Assembly: GCA_038093515.1 (NCBI GenBank)
Contig: JBBPSI010000080.1
Coordinates: forward strand, 1-64,000
Direction of reading: 5' to 3'
Length of the DNA stretch: 64,000 nucleotides
Source of the DNA: Butyriboletus loyo
Taxonomy: Eukaryota > Basidiomycota > Agaricomycetes > Boletales > Boletaceae
This document shows, in pieces, positions 23,726-36,100 of this stretch; the stretch's first letter is position 1; each line of letters starts with the position of its first letter. The notes beneath the pieces were generated by a model that saw nothing but the letters and a program-made list of their open reading frames with translations, ran no database searches and had not been told where the DNA came from. The position numbers and the translations under genes were made by a program.

Positions 23726-24655
23726 CTACGCTCGCAGCGAACCCCTCCAGATCTCGACGCCTTCCCAGTCCGACCTATCCCAGCGTATCCCAGCTCGGTC
23801 CAGCGCTTTGCGAACCTTGTTCATTGGCACCTGGGTCAACGGCACCGATGCACACGCGAGCGCTTCGTCAATGAGTCGCGGGTCGCGTCGCTCGAGCGCC
23901 AAGAGGAAGAGGGGTGGTTTCCGTGGCTCGATTTGACGGCTGGACGCAGCCAGGGCTCGCACTGTGCGGAAGAAAGGCTGGACGAGTGACACGTCATACA
24001 GCGTATCGCTGGATATAATTAAATCAAAGGGTGGACCGAGCAGCCCTTCGGCATCGGTTCCGCCTTTGCTATCGGCGTTGCCATCGGGGGTGATGCGCGT
24101 GGAATCGTTCCACATCCATCTGTCGCTTTCGACGTTCCAATCCAGTTCGCGGACTTGGATGGATCCAGCAGTAGCGGGGAGATGCGGCAGATTCGCAGCG
24201 ATGTTGTGCCTCAGTACGGAATTGCATACATATGCGGTGTCGGTGGCAAGCACATCATATCCAAGCGCGCCCAACACGAGGCTGTTGTCAATCCATGACC
24301 GAAGAGTACGTCCGAGGATCACGGTATTGACATGCACGATGTACACACGATCCGTGCACATGGAATCGGTCGGTGAATGGGTCAGCGGACAGGGACGTCA
24401 TGAGAGACGACATACGCACGCCGTGAGGCCGACGCCGCTACCGAGCTCCACTGCGCGCGGACGTAGTGTTCGCTGAGGTGGTGGTGGGTTGAGATGATAG
24501 ACTAGATAGAACGAGAGGATCTGAGCACCAAGCCAGAGGGCGGTGCCGTTGCTGTGACCGTCATCGGACTGGGAGAGGTGGAATGTGTGGGCGAGAAGAG
24601 GATGAGGGAGGGAGGGGATATGTTTCGTGCGGTGGGCGGGGAGGGACTCTGACAT
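23726..24655 (-). CDS. Family-16 (METTL21-like) protein methyltransferase
   Basis: SAM-dependent, seven-beta-strand methyltransferase of the group that includes METTL21 and yeast Rkm5/Efm enzymes, which methylate lysine in ribosomal proteins, elongation factors or chaperones. Exons on the minus strand: 24420-24655 and 23726-24281; 263 aa. Motif I spans the splice: AVELGSGVGLTALVLGALGY, then DVLATDT. Post-I and motif II appear as VRELDW and DLIISSDTLYDVSLVQPFF. The substrate cannot be read from sequence. The intron is long for this window (138 nt). Divergent from the RhoGEF gene across 182 bp rich in CT repeats. Confidence 0.83.
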
Positions 24656-24837
24656 GTTCCAGATTGAACCGAACACGCTTAACAGTTTTGTTGTCGTAAA
24701 TCATTCGGACTTGATTCACTGCTGCGAGCTGCAACGGAAATGACCCCGTCGCGCTGAGCATCTCGTCGATTCGCACTCTCTCTCTCTCAAGACGCTTCCA
24801 ACACGTTCCCTTCCATACCACTTCCCATCGCGTACCC

Positions 24838-27800
24838 ATGAAGGCGTTTCTCAACAGGCTCAACCGCGGTCTCTCCAAAGAGCCAAAGGACAAGGACAAA
24901 GACAAGGACAAGGAAAAGGAAAAGGAAAGGGACAGAGACAGGGACAGGGACAAGGACAAGGACAAAGACTCTCTCGTCGCTCGCGACCGTAGCGACACCA
25001 ACACCCTCAGCTCGTCAACCAACTCAAACGTCCACTCTCCAAACGCAACTCCCCCCTCTCGCGGGGGGAGGGAGCTCATCCAGCTTCCCCCGCTCCCCGA
25101 ATGGCCCCCGCAGTCTCGCGCAGAGAATCGTCATTCTCATGTCCCCAGCATCACCCCCGCTCAGATACAGAGGTCAGCCAGTGCTGGCACTACAGGAACC
25201 AACACCGGAACCCCTTCCTCGTTCGCTTCCACCAAACCTTTACCGGACCTCTCTGCCCGCCCCCTTCCTCCCATCGAGGAACCAAGCGACGCCGACAATG
25301 ACAGTGGCGTGGGTCTCCCCGTATCCTCCCCCGTACCCCACACAGCAGATGCTTCAGAACCCCCATCCAAGTCCGCTGCGCGCAAAGTGGCCGAAACCGC
25401 GGCTAACTCGGAAATACAGAAAAAAGTTGCTTTCATCTCTCTCTCTCCTACTCCATCAGGACCCTCAACCTCACAGCCCCTTCCCGATACAACCACGAAC
25501 CCCACTATCTCCGGATCACCTTCGCAAGCGCCTGCGGCTATTCCCCTCAAAACCACTGTCTCACGTTTTCAGGCCACACATGCGAAGGACACGCGTGGCT
25601 CTACATCAACCGCTGCCTCGTCCTCGCGTACAGACTTGGCCTCCAAGCCATCCACGCCCAGCACATCCACCGTTACCCCTGCCTCTCTACCCCCAATTTC
25701 TGTCCAAAGTACAAAGGCAACCTCAACACGCACCGTAACTTCGCCCTATCCCGGTTCTGTGCGTTCTGGAACGCCCTACTCTCAAATGTCCAACACGAGC
25801 ACACGGATCCTCGCCGTCACCTCGTGGAGCGAGGCTGCAGAGGAGGATCTAGTGAGCAATCTTGGTCCGCGCGAGCGCACAAGACAAGAAGTTCTCTGGG
25901 AGATTGTCGCCAGTGAGGAACGGTATGTTTCTTGTCTTTTACTTGCCTATCTAAGCGTCGTCGCTTGACATATGCAATGCAGGTACGTCAACGATCTCCT
26001 AAAAATGAAGGAAACTTTCATCGAACCACTCCTCCATCCCTATGCGTCACCACCTCCTACCTCGCCCTCGCCCTATGATTATGATCAATATGCGTCTCCA
26101 CATACCCGCGTCGACTTTCCACACGAGTCCGTCGAGGTCCTTCCCATCGCTGCTCGTTTCATGTCTCCCACTGGCTTCCACTCCGACGGTACGTCTGGTG
26201 TCACTCCCGAAACCAAGTCGCTGGCGCCCACCACACCAAACATCGATGACGAATCGGGCGAGTCAGAAATGGAGGATGATCATCTCCCTGACTTGCAAAG
26301 CAACCGCGCGAATGTGTCCGCGAAGCACAGTCATCCTCGTTCGCCCTATCGTGCGGGCTCAGCTCCGGCTGGCAAGAGCAGTAGAGTCAAGGAGTCGGTG
26401 CCTTTCCCATCACGGTCTCATGGGTCACTCCCCCCAATTCAACGCATGAACCAGGTCAACGCGTCTTCTCAGTCGCTCGGACGGCAGTCTGGTCCTGAGC
26501 GTGAGCGTGAGCGGGAACGTGAACGTGACAAGGATCGGGAGCGGAAAGATAGCGCGAAAACGACGCCAACGGTTCACAGCCGTCTACTCCGCAAGGTGAA
26601 GCAATCACAGACACATCCAGATGGGTCGTTGACCACGGCTGTTCCTCCACACCTCCTCCCCGAAGACCTGCGAATATGTCTGGAGGTCATTGAGAGTGGT
26701 GTCCTTGACGGACATGTCAAGCTCAGCGAAGGGTTGAAAAAGCGGTATGAGGAACAATACCCCCTCGTCCGGTCGCTCGCAGACGTCTTCGTCTCTAGCG
26801 TAAGTATTCATTCTGTCGCTATGCAACATTTATTGATTCGTCGCAGTCACACATCTTCCAAGGCTATGCCACTTACGTCCTGCATCTTGAACGTGCGCTC
26901 GAGCAGGTTGATAATGCCCTTTCCATGGCAAGTGCTGCAAAGAAGCCCAAGAATCAGGATGGTGCGGAATGGCTCAAGGTGTGCAAATCCTTGCAGCGAC
27001 TGGAAGAGTTGGCCGCCGACAAGGGCGAGACTGGTCTTGCAATCACATTGTCGAAACCCTTCCAGCGACTGCTGAAGTATCCCCTTCTTTTCCAGAATCT
27101 CCTCTTCCACACCGACCCTAGCACATTTGAATATGAGAGCACCTTGCAGATGGTAGCTGAAGTGGAGGCAATTGTGCGAAGCATTGAGGATGAAAAGATC
27201 CAGAAAGAAGACCGAGACAAGACGAGGGATGTTTTCGCGCGTATCGAGGGCCTTGACAAGGTGAAGCAGCTTGCGATCCCGAAACCTTCCCGGCTGCTCT
27301 TGGAAGAGAGGCAGCTCATTGTCGGTCGTGAAGGAGCGATGTCAGCTTCGTCAACACCCAAAGGATCAAGTCCCCCACCAGTAATGGCCATGAAGAATGT
27401 CAAGGGCAAAACATCGTTCCGACGGTTGAGCGATGTCCTTGGCACTGGTTACGGTATGGGAGGCAGAAAGGATTTGTGGCTGGTGGTCTTCAACGATGTC
27501 GTGTTGAGATGCCAGCGTACCGGAACCACATCGTTACCACTCGTATCCAGCACGAACTCGCGTACGAGTTCTTTGCCAGATATGCAAGGCAAGTCAAAGT
27601 ATGCGACATCTGGACGCCGAAACTCGCATACAAAGCCACGAAACTTGTACAAGTTTATCAAGGTACGCAAGGTGTTTGTGATGTTTCCACTAAGGACTCA
27701 TGTATCACTTCAACAGATAGAAACATGGGCAATTGGAGACGTAATCCAACCGAAAGAAGGTGTTGTGGCTATGGAAGAGTAAGTTCACCGATGTGTATCG

Positions 27801-28436
27801 GTCGTCGCATCTGACCTTCCTCTCAGTGTTGTCCGTTCCAAGGTGGAGGCACATTCGACCCATAAGCCAAGGATCATTCCGCTCCCGGATGACGACGAAG
27901 ACGGAAACGACGACTCGGATGACTCGGATAAGAAGAGCAAGATGAGCTTCTCTTACTGGGGCGCTGACAAGATTACGCTCCAGAAGCCGGTTTTAAAACC
28001 CAAGCAAAACGTTGTTGGCGGGTCCACCCGACGCGTGTCTCCAGGTGGGACATCCTACGCTCGGGAGTCTTCAGCCAACGCCAAGTTTGGCACCCGGCTG
28101 GTGTCTGGTGATCATGGTTCACCCCTCATGCGACCTGCAAGCAGGAAAGCGCAAGCAACACCGAGTACCAGGACTCGTGTTAATCCATCGGACGATTGTC
28201 ACTCTGTCAAGGCAACCGTGACTCGTCCTGCCTGGGACACTAGCACGCGTGGCGGTAATCCCCCTTCAAAGCGACCTCGCCAAACCTCTCAGTCTAGCAC
28301 AACCGCCCGCGCTGCCGTGACGGCCACCACCCCCACCAATAATAATAAGCCTCAGCTCTCCCCTGTCGCATCGGAAGACTCGACAGTAGGCTTATACCGT
28401 CAACTCGTTGCCCAGGATCCTTCGTTGACTCAATGA
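24838..28436 (+). CDS. Rho guanine nucleotide exchange factor (DH-PH), DH domain interrupted
   Basis: Activates a Rho-family GTPase, likely at sites of polarised growth. Five exons: 24838-25922, 25983-26799, 26847-27662, 27717-27778 and 27827-28436; 1,129 aa. The N-terminal 340 residues are Ser/Pro/Thr-rich and include a long Lys-Asp/Lys-Glu/Arg-Asp run. The DH domain starts RQEVLWEIVASEERYVNDLL, is broken by about 180 disordered residues (with an Arg-Glu run), resumes at LVRSLADVFVSSSHIF and contains KPFQRLLKYPLLFQNLL. A PH-like segment (DLWLVVFNDVVLRC, KFIKIETWAIGDVI) follows, itself carrying a Ser/Thr insert. The tail is disordered and basic. Confidence 0.88.
24885..24968 (+). repeat. Hexanucleotide tandem repeat coding Lys-Asp/Lys-Glu/Arg-Asp
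   Basis: Near-perfect repeats of AAGGAC with variants AAGGAA and GACAGG run inside exon 1 of the RhoGEF gene. They encode alternating basic and acidic residues near protein position 18-43. Such tracts change length easily by slippage in steps of two residues. Confidence 0.85.
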
Positions 28437-28849
28437 AGTTCCACACTTTTTCTCCATTTTTCTTGCAGTTGTCCTTCCTAGACTTCACCCACCCTCCTTA
28501 ATAACCGAGTTCCGTTACACTCTTCTCCTGCGTTCTCGAACTCACATTGCACTCGCTTGTTCCACTGCTTTCTTACCTGCATCATGATTGAACACATTCT
28601 TTGATTCTTCCGTCTGCTTGCGGCCTCATTCGGTACCCAAATGTTTGACGATACCTTATCACTCTCATTGAGGTTTCTCCTCCTTTTTATCACATTCTCT
28701 ATTTGCGGAACACACATTGACAATCTTATTCTAATCCAACACTCTGATACCAGCACACCAAGCCTCGCTGGCGCGGTTACAACGCAATTTTTTTCTCTTT
28801 TTTCCATAACCGTCAGCATGTATCCTAAATTGCCATCGTGTTATAAGAT
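28437..28849. other. Convergent 3' flanks of RhoGEF and asparagine synthetase
   Basis: This 413-bp stretch lies between two facing stop codons. It is T-rich on the plus strand, as expected for 3' UTRs. No exon is supported. Confidence 0.5.
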
Positions 28850-31219
28850 TTATTCTGTTGCCTCATACGCGGCGTTGTGAATGCTAACACTACGTCCGCT
28901 TGGGTCTGATGCACAACCCCAGTCGCCACGAGGTATCCAGCTGGGAGGAAAAGGCCGCCATCAGAACGTGAAAAAAAATCAAACCCCGTCGATGACTCAC
29001 CGTACGGCTGTCTTGGCCGCGGCATCAGACGGGAAGTGAGCTGAAGAGGAAATGAGTCTCGGACACTTGAAAACTGCGGCACGGACGCCTCTGTACCTTC
29101 AAAGATCTCCCGAATGAAATATGCTTCTTTCGTATCGGGTGTGTCTATGCGCCAACGCTCGGCCCGCTGGGCGAACGCCTCATCCGAGACGACTGCAGCG
29201 GCGTGATCCTTCATTCTGTGGAACGATCTGCGGTAAGTCACACACAGATTTGCGATATCGGAAACCTACCCGTCTATCCACGAATACCCGACGCCGTCCG
29301 AAAATTGTTCTTTCTGGCGCCAGAGAATCGATTTAGGTAGGTAGTGCTATAGATAAGTGGTGTCACATCCCAGGAAAATGTCCATTTTTGTGTTTTTGGC
29401 AGGCATCACTCACCTTTCCGTCTGGAGAACAATCAAAGGCTTTGCGCAAAATGTACTTGAATAATGTTAGTCCTCGGTCCTGGACGCGTGGTGGGGAGGG
29501 TCGAGGGTCTACTAACCTTCTCCATCCTCGGACGACCATCTTCATCGACTTCTTGTGAAGACCCCATTGAAAACGACTTCTCTTTCGGGTCAATGTTCAT
29601 CGCAACGTCCAGGAACGCCTTGTCAAGGAAAGGTACGCGCGCTTCGAGTCCCCATGCCATGGTCGACCTATGAGATCGTCGATATATGCGGGTCAGCGAG
29701 CGAGGAACGAGAGCTTGCTTACTTGTTGGCACGGAGACAGTCCGCCGTGTGAAGGTTTTTGACTCGGCGCACACATTCCTGGTGGAATGATTTACTGTCG
29801 GGTGCGGCGTGGAAGTACAGGTATCCTGCCGGTGGAAGATGGATCAGCTCTTCAGAGGTATGCATCCCTGCGTTATGCGATCGTTTCATACCTCCAAAGA
29901 TTTCATCGCTACCCTCCCCGCTCAACACCATTTTTACACCCATAGCCTTGATCTTACGACTGAGAAGGTACATGGGCGTGCTTGCCCGAACGGTCGTCAC
30001 GTCGTAGGTTTCAAGATGGTAAATGACGTCTGGAATTGCATCCAGGCCTTCCTGCACAGTAAAAACGAATCCATGGTGAATGGTACCCAGAAAGTGTGCC
30101 GCCTTTTGTGCCGCTAAGAGGTCGGGAGAGTTTTGCAATCCAATCGAGAATGAGTGTAGCTGGGGCCAAGTAGCGAGCATCGCTGTTCGGCCGATCGGTT
30201 AGCACCGATGTACACATGGATAGGTCCGACTGCTCACCTCGTTCGCTCAGATCGTCCCATTTTGGCGTTGAAGGGCCACTGGTACCCTCTGCTAGCTTGC
30301 GTTTACGAGCCTCGAACTGCGCTTGGGCGACTTTTTCTGTTTCTCGCGCAGCAATGGCCGCGATCAAGCTACTGTCCAAGCCGCCACTCAGTAGGACGCC
30401 GTAAGGCACCTCGGACATCAACCGTTTCCGGACAGCTGCTTCAAGCGTTTCGCGAATCAAGGTGTAGTCTGCCGACGTTGTGTGGACAAGCGCGTTTTCT
30501 TGGTCGCCGTCGAACCAGGAAGGCTGATAGTAACGTGTGGTGGAGTTGTCTCGACTGTCAAACACATGACCAGGAGGGAAAGATATGATTTTGTCGCATT
30601 CACTCGTGAGGGCTTTGAGTTCGGACGCGAAATAGGTCGCTCCAGGTCGTTTAGAACTCCATCCTTGGTAAAGAGTGGTAATGCCGACAGGATCACGGGC
30701 AGCGATGATCCTAGACGGCGTCACGGATTCGTCCAACAAGACAAAAGCAAACATTCCATCGAGGAACCCAGGGAGATTTTTATCATGTTTCTTGTACTGG
30801 TGGGCCACGGATATAAGCCGAGGGATGAACAGAGAGCGTGATTGGCCCACGTACCAGGGGTAAAATGATCTCGCAATCGGAATGGGTCTTGAACTTGACG
30901 CCTGGAGCAAGGCTTGCGCGAAGCGAAAAGTGGTTGTAGATTTCACCGTTCACGGTGAGGATGAACTTGCCATCTTCGCTCACGAGGGGTTGAGCACCTG
31001 TGTCTGTACAGGTGTTAGATCGCGTCCATTTCGCATCGAGACTGAACACAAACCGACTCCAACGACGGCGAGACGTTCGTGGCAAAGTATGGCATCCTTG
31101 CCAACATAGTACCCTGACCAGTCCGGACCACGATGGCGGAGACGTTTTGATAGTCCAATGAAATGGGAACGATCTGTGACTGGCTTTTCGAGGCCATGTA
31201 CTGCAAGGATTCCACACAT
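28850..31219 (-). CDS. Asparagine synthetase (glutamine-hydrolysing)
   Basis: Makes asparagine from aspartate, glutamine and ATP. Eleven minus-strand exons: 31054-31219, 30855-31003, 30238-30796, 29892-30182, 29723-29825, 29517-29667, 29414-29455, 29270-29346, 29097-29227, 29001-29040 and 28850-28940; 599 aa. The start is [11 protein letters not shown], whose Cys2 becomes the N-terminal nucleophile of the class-II glutaminase. [25 protein letters not shown] and NGEIYNH follow. The synthetase half shows the PP-loop [45 protein letters not shown] and, after the last splice, [20 protein letters not shown]. The final four introns are needed to reach this end; without them the frame runs on to an unrelated tail. 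Confidence 0.95.
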
Positions 31220-31794
31220 GCTCCAAGCTCAGGTTTTAGATGCAAGACAGATGTGTCGCGCGAGTCATCCCTTTGATTGACGTGAAAACATGACTCGTGT
31301 AGATAAGATTATGTATACCGCCACCGCCAATCTGTATATCACCGTAACGTTTCTAGTTAGTTGTATCTTTTGCAAGAGCGATTGTAAATCCTCAGTCCTC
31401 GAGAACGAAGTAGAGTGAGAGAACCACGCGGACAGCAACTAATCCCAGTTGACGGCGACCATACACCACGGCTTCGTGACAAGCAGACACCGACGGTTTT
31501 CCCCCTGCTGCCAATGGTTATTCGCTATGTGATCATTCAACGCGAGATTTCTTGGACGAGGCTTTCCCTGGAGTCGCCGTGCACTATCAAGCTTACTCCA
31601 AGTGTTTCCTAGAGTCGAAAGCTCGTCGCTTGAAGAACTTCCATCGCGTATGACCTTGTATCCGACGCGATCTCATTACAAGTTCACAATGCTCGTTGTT
31701 TTAGTCGAAAGCAATGGATTCGCCAAGGATGGTAGTGGGAGTGCTGCGATGTCTGGGACGCGACGCGACTTCATTACCTGGACGCGTCCTCACC
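31220..31794. other. Divergent promoter region, asparagine synthetase and NSE1
   Basis: This 575-bp stretch lies between the minus-strand synthetase and the plus-strand NSE1. Apart from the ATGACTC pair and a possible upstream in-frame ATG for NSE1 at 31714, I see nothing coding. Confidence 0.5.
31262..31296. promoter_or_regulatory. Paired ATGACTC motifs upstream of asparagine synthetase (Gcn4/Cpc1-type)
   Basis: GAGTCAT at 31262-31268 and ATGACTC at 31290-31296 form an inverted pair 43-77 bp upstream of the synthetase ATG (minus strand). ATGACTC is the core recognised by Gcn4/Cpc1 bZIP factors, which control amino-acid biosynthesis in fungi. The motifs are seen; factor binding is inferred. 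Confidence 0.45.
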
Positions 31795-33103
31795 ATGACT
31801 GTCCACTCAAACGACGTCCAGCGTCTGTTCCTCCAAGCAGTCTTTTCTCGTGGAATTCTTTCTGTCAAGCACGCGCAAGTCCTCTGGGAAAAGTGCATCG
31901 ACGCGGTCAAAGGTTTGACTCAGAACCTTGACGAGTTATCCAATGTGACTGAGCATCCGTCTCCCAAGCTACCGATCCCACTCTCGCCATACGGTTCGAC
32001 GACAGCAGACAAGCATGGGACGGATTTGTTACCAATATTAACACTGCCCTCAATCCCCTTGACCTTGAATTTCGTCATTTGGCGGACGAGCAGACCGGGA
32101 TAGAGACGTACGCCGTGGTGCGTGACGCATCTTCAACGAGCATCTTTGCTTGCGCTGACCCACCCGTTGTTCTTGTAAAGGTGAACACAAAAGACGACGA
32201 GGTTTCCCAGATGGCCACGGATTACACGCCCCTCGAGATTGCTTACTTCAAGGCAGTTGTACGTGATCCAACCAGGACGCCGACAAGGTGACGAGGTGTC
32301 TGACCGGACCATGACAGGTCGAACAAATCATGCTCGCGCCGCATGAAGCGTACTCTGTGTCGTCGCTCGCTGCCCTCCGCGAAGTAGGCTCACTCAAATC
32401 CAACATGACCAAGTCTCAGGCTGAAGCCGTCCTGGGCAGTCTCGTGGCAAAGGGATGGCTACTGAAGAGCAAGTTGAGCGACCCCCCTCGTATCCTATCT
32501 TCCTTTCTCGATGCCGAACCTTTCCTAGACGTGCCCGCTATTCACTCTCGACGCGTGCGCTTCTCGAGCTCTTACCCTACCTAAAGTCAAATTATCCTGA
32601 AGAGTGTCTGGAATGCACAATTTGCATGGAGGTAAGGTTTTTCATCTTGCTTTGGATTCACTCGACTTTCCATCCATTGTCATTAGATCGTCACACGTGG
32701 CGCCGGTTGCAATACTGCAAACTGCAAAACGAGGATACATTATCATTGTTTTAGAAAGCTTCGCGCCCGTCGCGCGCAATGTCCTACCTGTGCAACGGAC
32801 TGGCCACCAGATGCAAAGAACCTTGGGCCTGTAGGCGAGGCTGCTGCAAAAGATGGTCAAGACGAAGGCCGGCGCACACGTAGGATGAGCACGATGGCGA
32901 GTGATGAGGATGAGGATGAGGATGAGGATGAGACAAGGATGGATGAAGATGAACCTGAGCCATCTCAGCCCAAGCCATCTCAGCAACGTGGCAAAAAAAA
33001 GGCCATCACAATTGGCGAGAACGAGGAACAGGACGAGGAAGATGGGGTCGATCCCCGTAAGTCTCAGGCTAACACGCGCCGTCGTTCTACAAGGGCGCGT
33101 TAA
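31795..33103 (+). CDS. NSE1: SMC5-SMC6 complex subunit Nse1 (RING-like E3 component)
   Basis: Nuclear subunit of the Smc5-Smc6 DNA-repair complex; its variant RING works with Nse3/MAGE in ubiquitin ligation. Exons: 31795-31912, 31969-32258, 32318-32472, 32529-32631 and 32687-33103; 360 aa. The winged-helix part begins SNDVQRLFLQAVFSRGILS and includes TSIFACADPPVVLVKVN and MTKSQAEAVLGSLVAKGWL. The RING-like zinc domain reads ECLECTICME, GAGCNTANCKTRIHYHCF and AQCPTCATDW. The C-terminal tail is Asp/Glu-rich, then basic (RRRSTRAR). An in-frame ATG at 31714 would add 27 residues; I chose the later start next to the conserved helix. Confidence 0.9.
32902..32932 (+). repeat. GATGAG tandem repeat (Asp-Glu tract in Nse1 tail)
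   Basis: About five copies of GATGAG encode an alternating Asp-Glu run in the Nse1 C-terminal extension. The tract keeps frame with any whole-unit change. Confidence 0.85.
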
Positions 33104-33182
33104 CGCTGGTGGGACTCCACCGGCACTGAATATTCTCTATGGGCTAGGCGAACTTTGACCCCAATTAACAAGTATTGTAGTA

Positions 33183-36100
33183 TTATTCGTCTATTGACAT
33201 TACTCTCCGTGCCATCGCACGGGGATCCGCAACGCGGCCTTCATCTTGCCCTGTCCCGAGCGAGGTATCCACAAACCCGAACCTTCCCTTCCCCCAGACT
33301 TGAATCCGGCGCTTTTCTCTCTGGCCCTCACCAAATTGTTCATTCCATTTGCGTAAGTCTGCCAAGGAACCCAAAGCTTCAGAGCTCGAGGGTGTGATCT
33401 CTTGAAGTGCTTTACTAAAGTGTCTGAGGTGGATGGTCCGAGACTGGGCCGCGAAGGAATCCGAGGTAGAAGCATCTGAGTTGTTTGTTGGCGTGTCTTG
33501 CGTAGAGGCTTCTAGTGACGATTTCCATGGCACACTGACCCCCTCTTTGACTGCATCGAGAGCAGCAGAGACACACAGGTCTTTGGGACTTCATGTCAGC
33601 AAGACATTTGGCAGCCAAAGGGCTAAACGCACGTTTCAAATCCGATCCCGAAAAGCTTTCAGTCTGTCTAGCCAGTGCCTTCGTATCGACATCTGACGCC
33701 AAAGTCTCGTCCCGCAACAGAATGCGCAGAATGCCTGGAACACGACAACGTTAGGTGGCTTTTGCTACAAAACAACACCAATATACCACTCACCCTCTCT
33801 TTCTTTCTCCCCGGGCAGGTCCACTAGTAATCTACGCGGCAACCTCCGCAATACTGCATCGTCGAGATCGAAGGGCCTGTTGGTAGCGCCGATAACCACA
33901 ACTCTCTCCTCTACGCCCGACTGACTCTTCAGTCCGTCCATTTCCTGCATAAACTCGGTGATGACCCCGCGATGCGCCATAGCACCACCCGAGTCGCGAG
34001 CAGATGACCGAGCCCCGAAAAGTGCATCGATTTCATCGAGGAACACGACACATGGGGACAGGCGGCGAGCAAGGGTAAAGACTGCTTTAACGAGTTTCTC
34101 ACCTTCGCCGACGTACTGAGTTAAGCCACACGTAATCAGAAAATGTCGCAAGTAGAGCTACAAGAAAGGAGGCATACCATGTCCATAACATCAGACGGTG
34201 AGATCATCAGCATCCTGCAGCCGGCCTCCTTCGCGAGAGCTCGCACTACGAGGGTCTTACCAGTTCCCGGAGGTCCAAACAGAAGACATCCGGTCATGGC
34301 ATGTTCTTTCAGGATGCCCGTTTGAAAAGCTGCAGGATAAAGAAGCGGGAGCGACACCAAAGTCCTCACAGAGTCGATCGTGTGCGGAGGAAGATGAACC
34401 TGTGTAAAGGTCGTTGAAAGGGTAGCTAGTCAAGTTGCGTCAGTGTTCATCCATCCATCCACAATTGAATCCAACAAAAGCAACTTACCGGGATCGACGA
34501 TGCAACCCAATAGCCGCTTTTCGTGAGGATCAAGATCTTCGTCTTGCTTAATCTTTTCCACTAACTCATCTATTAGTCTGCCTTCTTCGCCATCCTCGAG
34601 CTCAAGTGCATCTAACTCATCCTCGCTGGCATCGTCAGGTTGGCTCTCGCGAGGAATAGAGATACGTGCATCTTTTGACCAGGCCCGACGGAGATGGCGC
34701 GAAGAGCGTTGGGCTGCCCAGGCGCGGTGTATCGCAGACCAGGGTACGGAAGTCGGTTCGAGGGTTGCGCCGAGCGTCTTGGAAGTCATGGGGGAAGACA
34801 CGGCAGAGGAGACAACACTTCCAACCGCTCGATCTGCAATCTGACGTATCGAAGACCAAGGCTCGATGCGTGTGCTCCAGTCTTCCCATATCTCGTGTTC
34901 CTCAGGGTATTGGGGGCCGGTCGACAAAGGAGCGTCGATGTCGGATTGGTGTTCAGCGTCAGCCGAGGATCCAATGATCTCCGCGTCTGCCTCGAGCTGA
35001 CCATAATTTGGCGCTGAATCCTTCGCGATTTGGTCGGTTTCTGCACTAGCCTCTACCCCTTCAGTCGATGCGCTGTCGGTTACACCCTTCGCATCAGCCT
35101 CTAACACACCTCCGATCCCCCCAACACCTAGTCGCATAGCCAACTCGTTTACTTCCCTCCGTCGCGTCATCCTACATTCCCTTTCAGTACCTTGATCCCG
35201 TGAACCGGGAAGTATGACGGAAGCTCGGAAGAACTTCCCTAAGGCACCGCCTCCTGGGTTACCATCCTCAGAGTCGCCCTGCCCACTCCCGAGCATATCC
35301 AGGAAGGGAGACGAGCCGCCTCCCAATAAAAGAATTGGGGGGCGCGGAGCATCGAAATCGGCTGAAGGATATGGAGGAGCTGGTTGAGCAATCGCCTGAG
35401 AAGACCCGTTGGCTCCACCGCTGTTGAGGAGAGAATAACCTAGAGGAGATGAGGCAAAGAGTCGTAAGACATCTTCGAGAAGCGCATTATCCCCGTGCCT
35501 TTCCCATCGCCGAAGACGCTCTCGAAGACGTTTTTCGCGGGCCCGTGTTGCGTAGTCATCCTCGCCCCATTCAGAAGGTTGTAGATGCGTTGCGCTAATG
35601 TTGGGACTTGTGCTAGAAGTAGACATTCCAGGACTGGTACGGGCAGTATGTCTCCGGCTGCTACTGACTGAACCCGAGCCGGATGCTGCCTGTGCTCCAA
35701 CGGACATCGGGAACGACCCAGGGGAAGCTGACAGAGCAATTGAGGATGGCCCGACGAGTGGTGGCGTCACACCACACACAATGGTCATTGGGCACGGTAC
35801 AGGGGACGAAGGACGCGCAATCGAACCTGTCCTACGAGCACGTACTGCACTGAGGAGGTGAGGGTACCAAGTGGGTGCTGTAGGCGCAAGGGTGGGGAAG
35901 TCGCGGATATAGACGATACGAGGCCGGATGCGTTGAGGTTGTAATGATTCAGGAGATGAAGAGGAGGGCATGTTGATGAGTTCATCGAAGAAGGCTTGGA
36001 CTCGACTTGGGGTTGGGGATGAACGAGAAGGGGCAAAAACTGAGGATGGACGCCCGCGAGACGCAGCGACTGGGGCAAGAACATGGAGAGTCATCTGAGA

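Noticed and set aside
31714..31794. Upstream in-frame ATG for NSE1
   Set aside because: Adds 27 residues with no family similarity; kept only as an alternative start.
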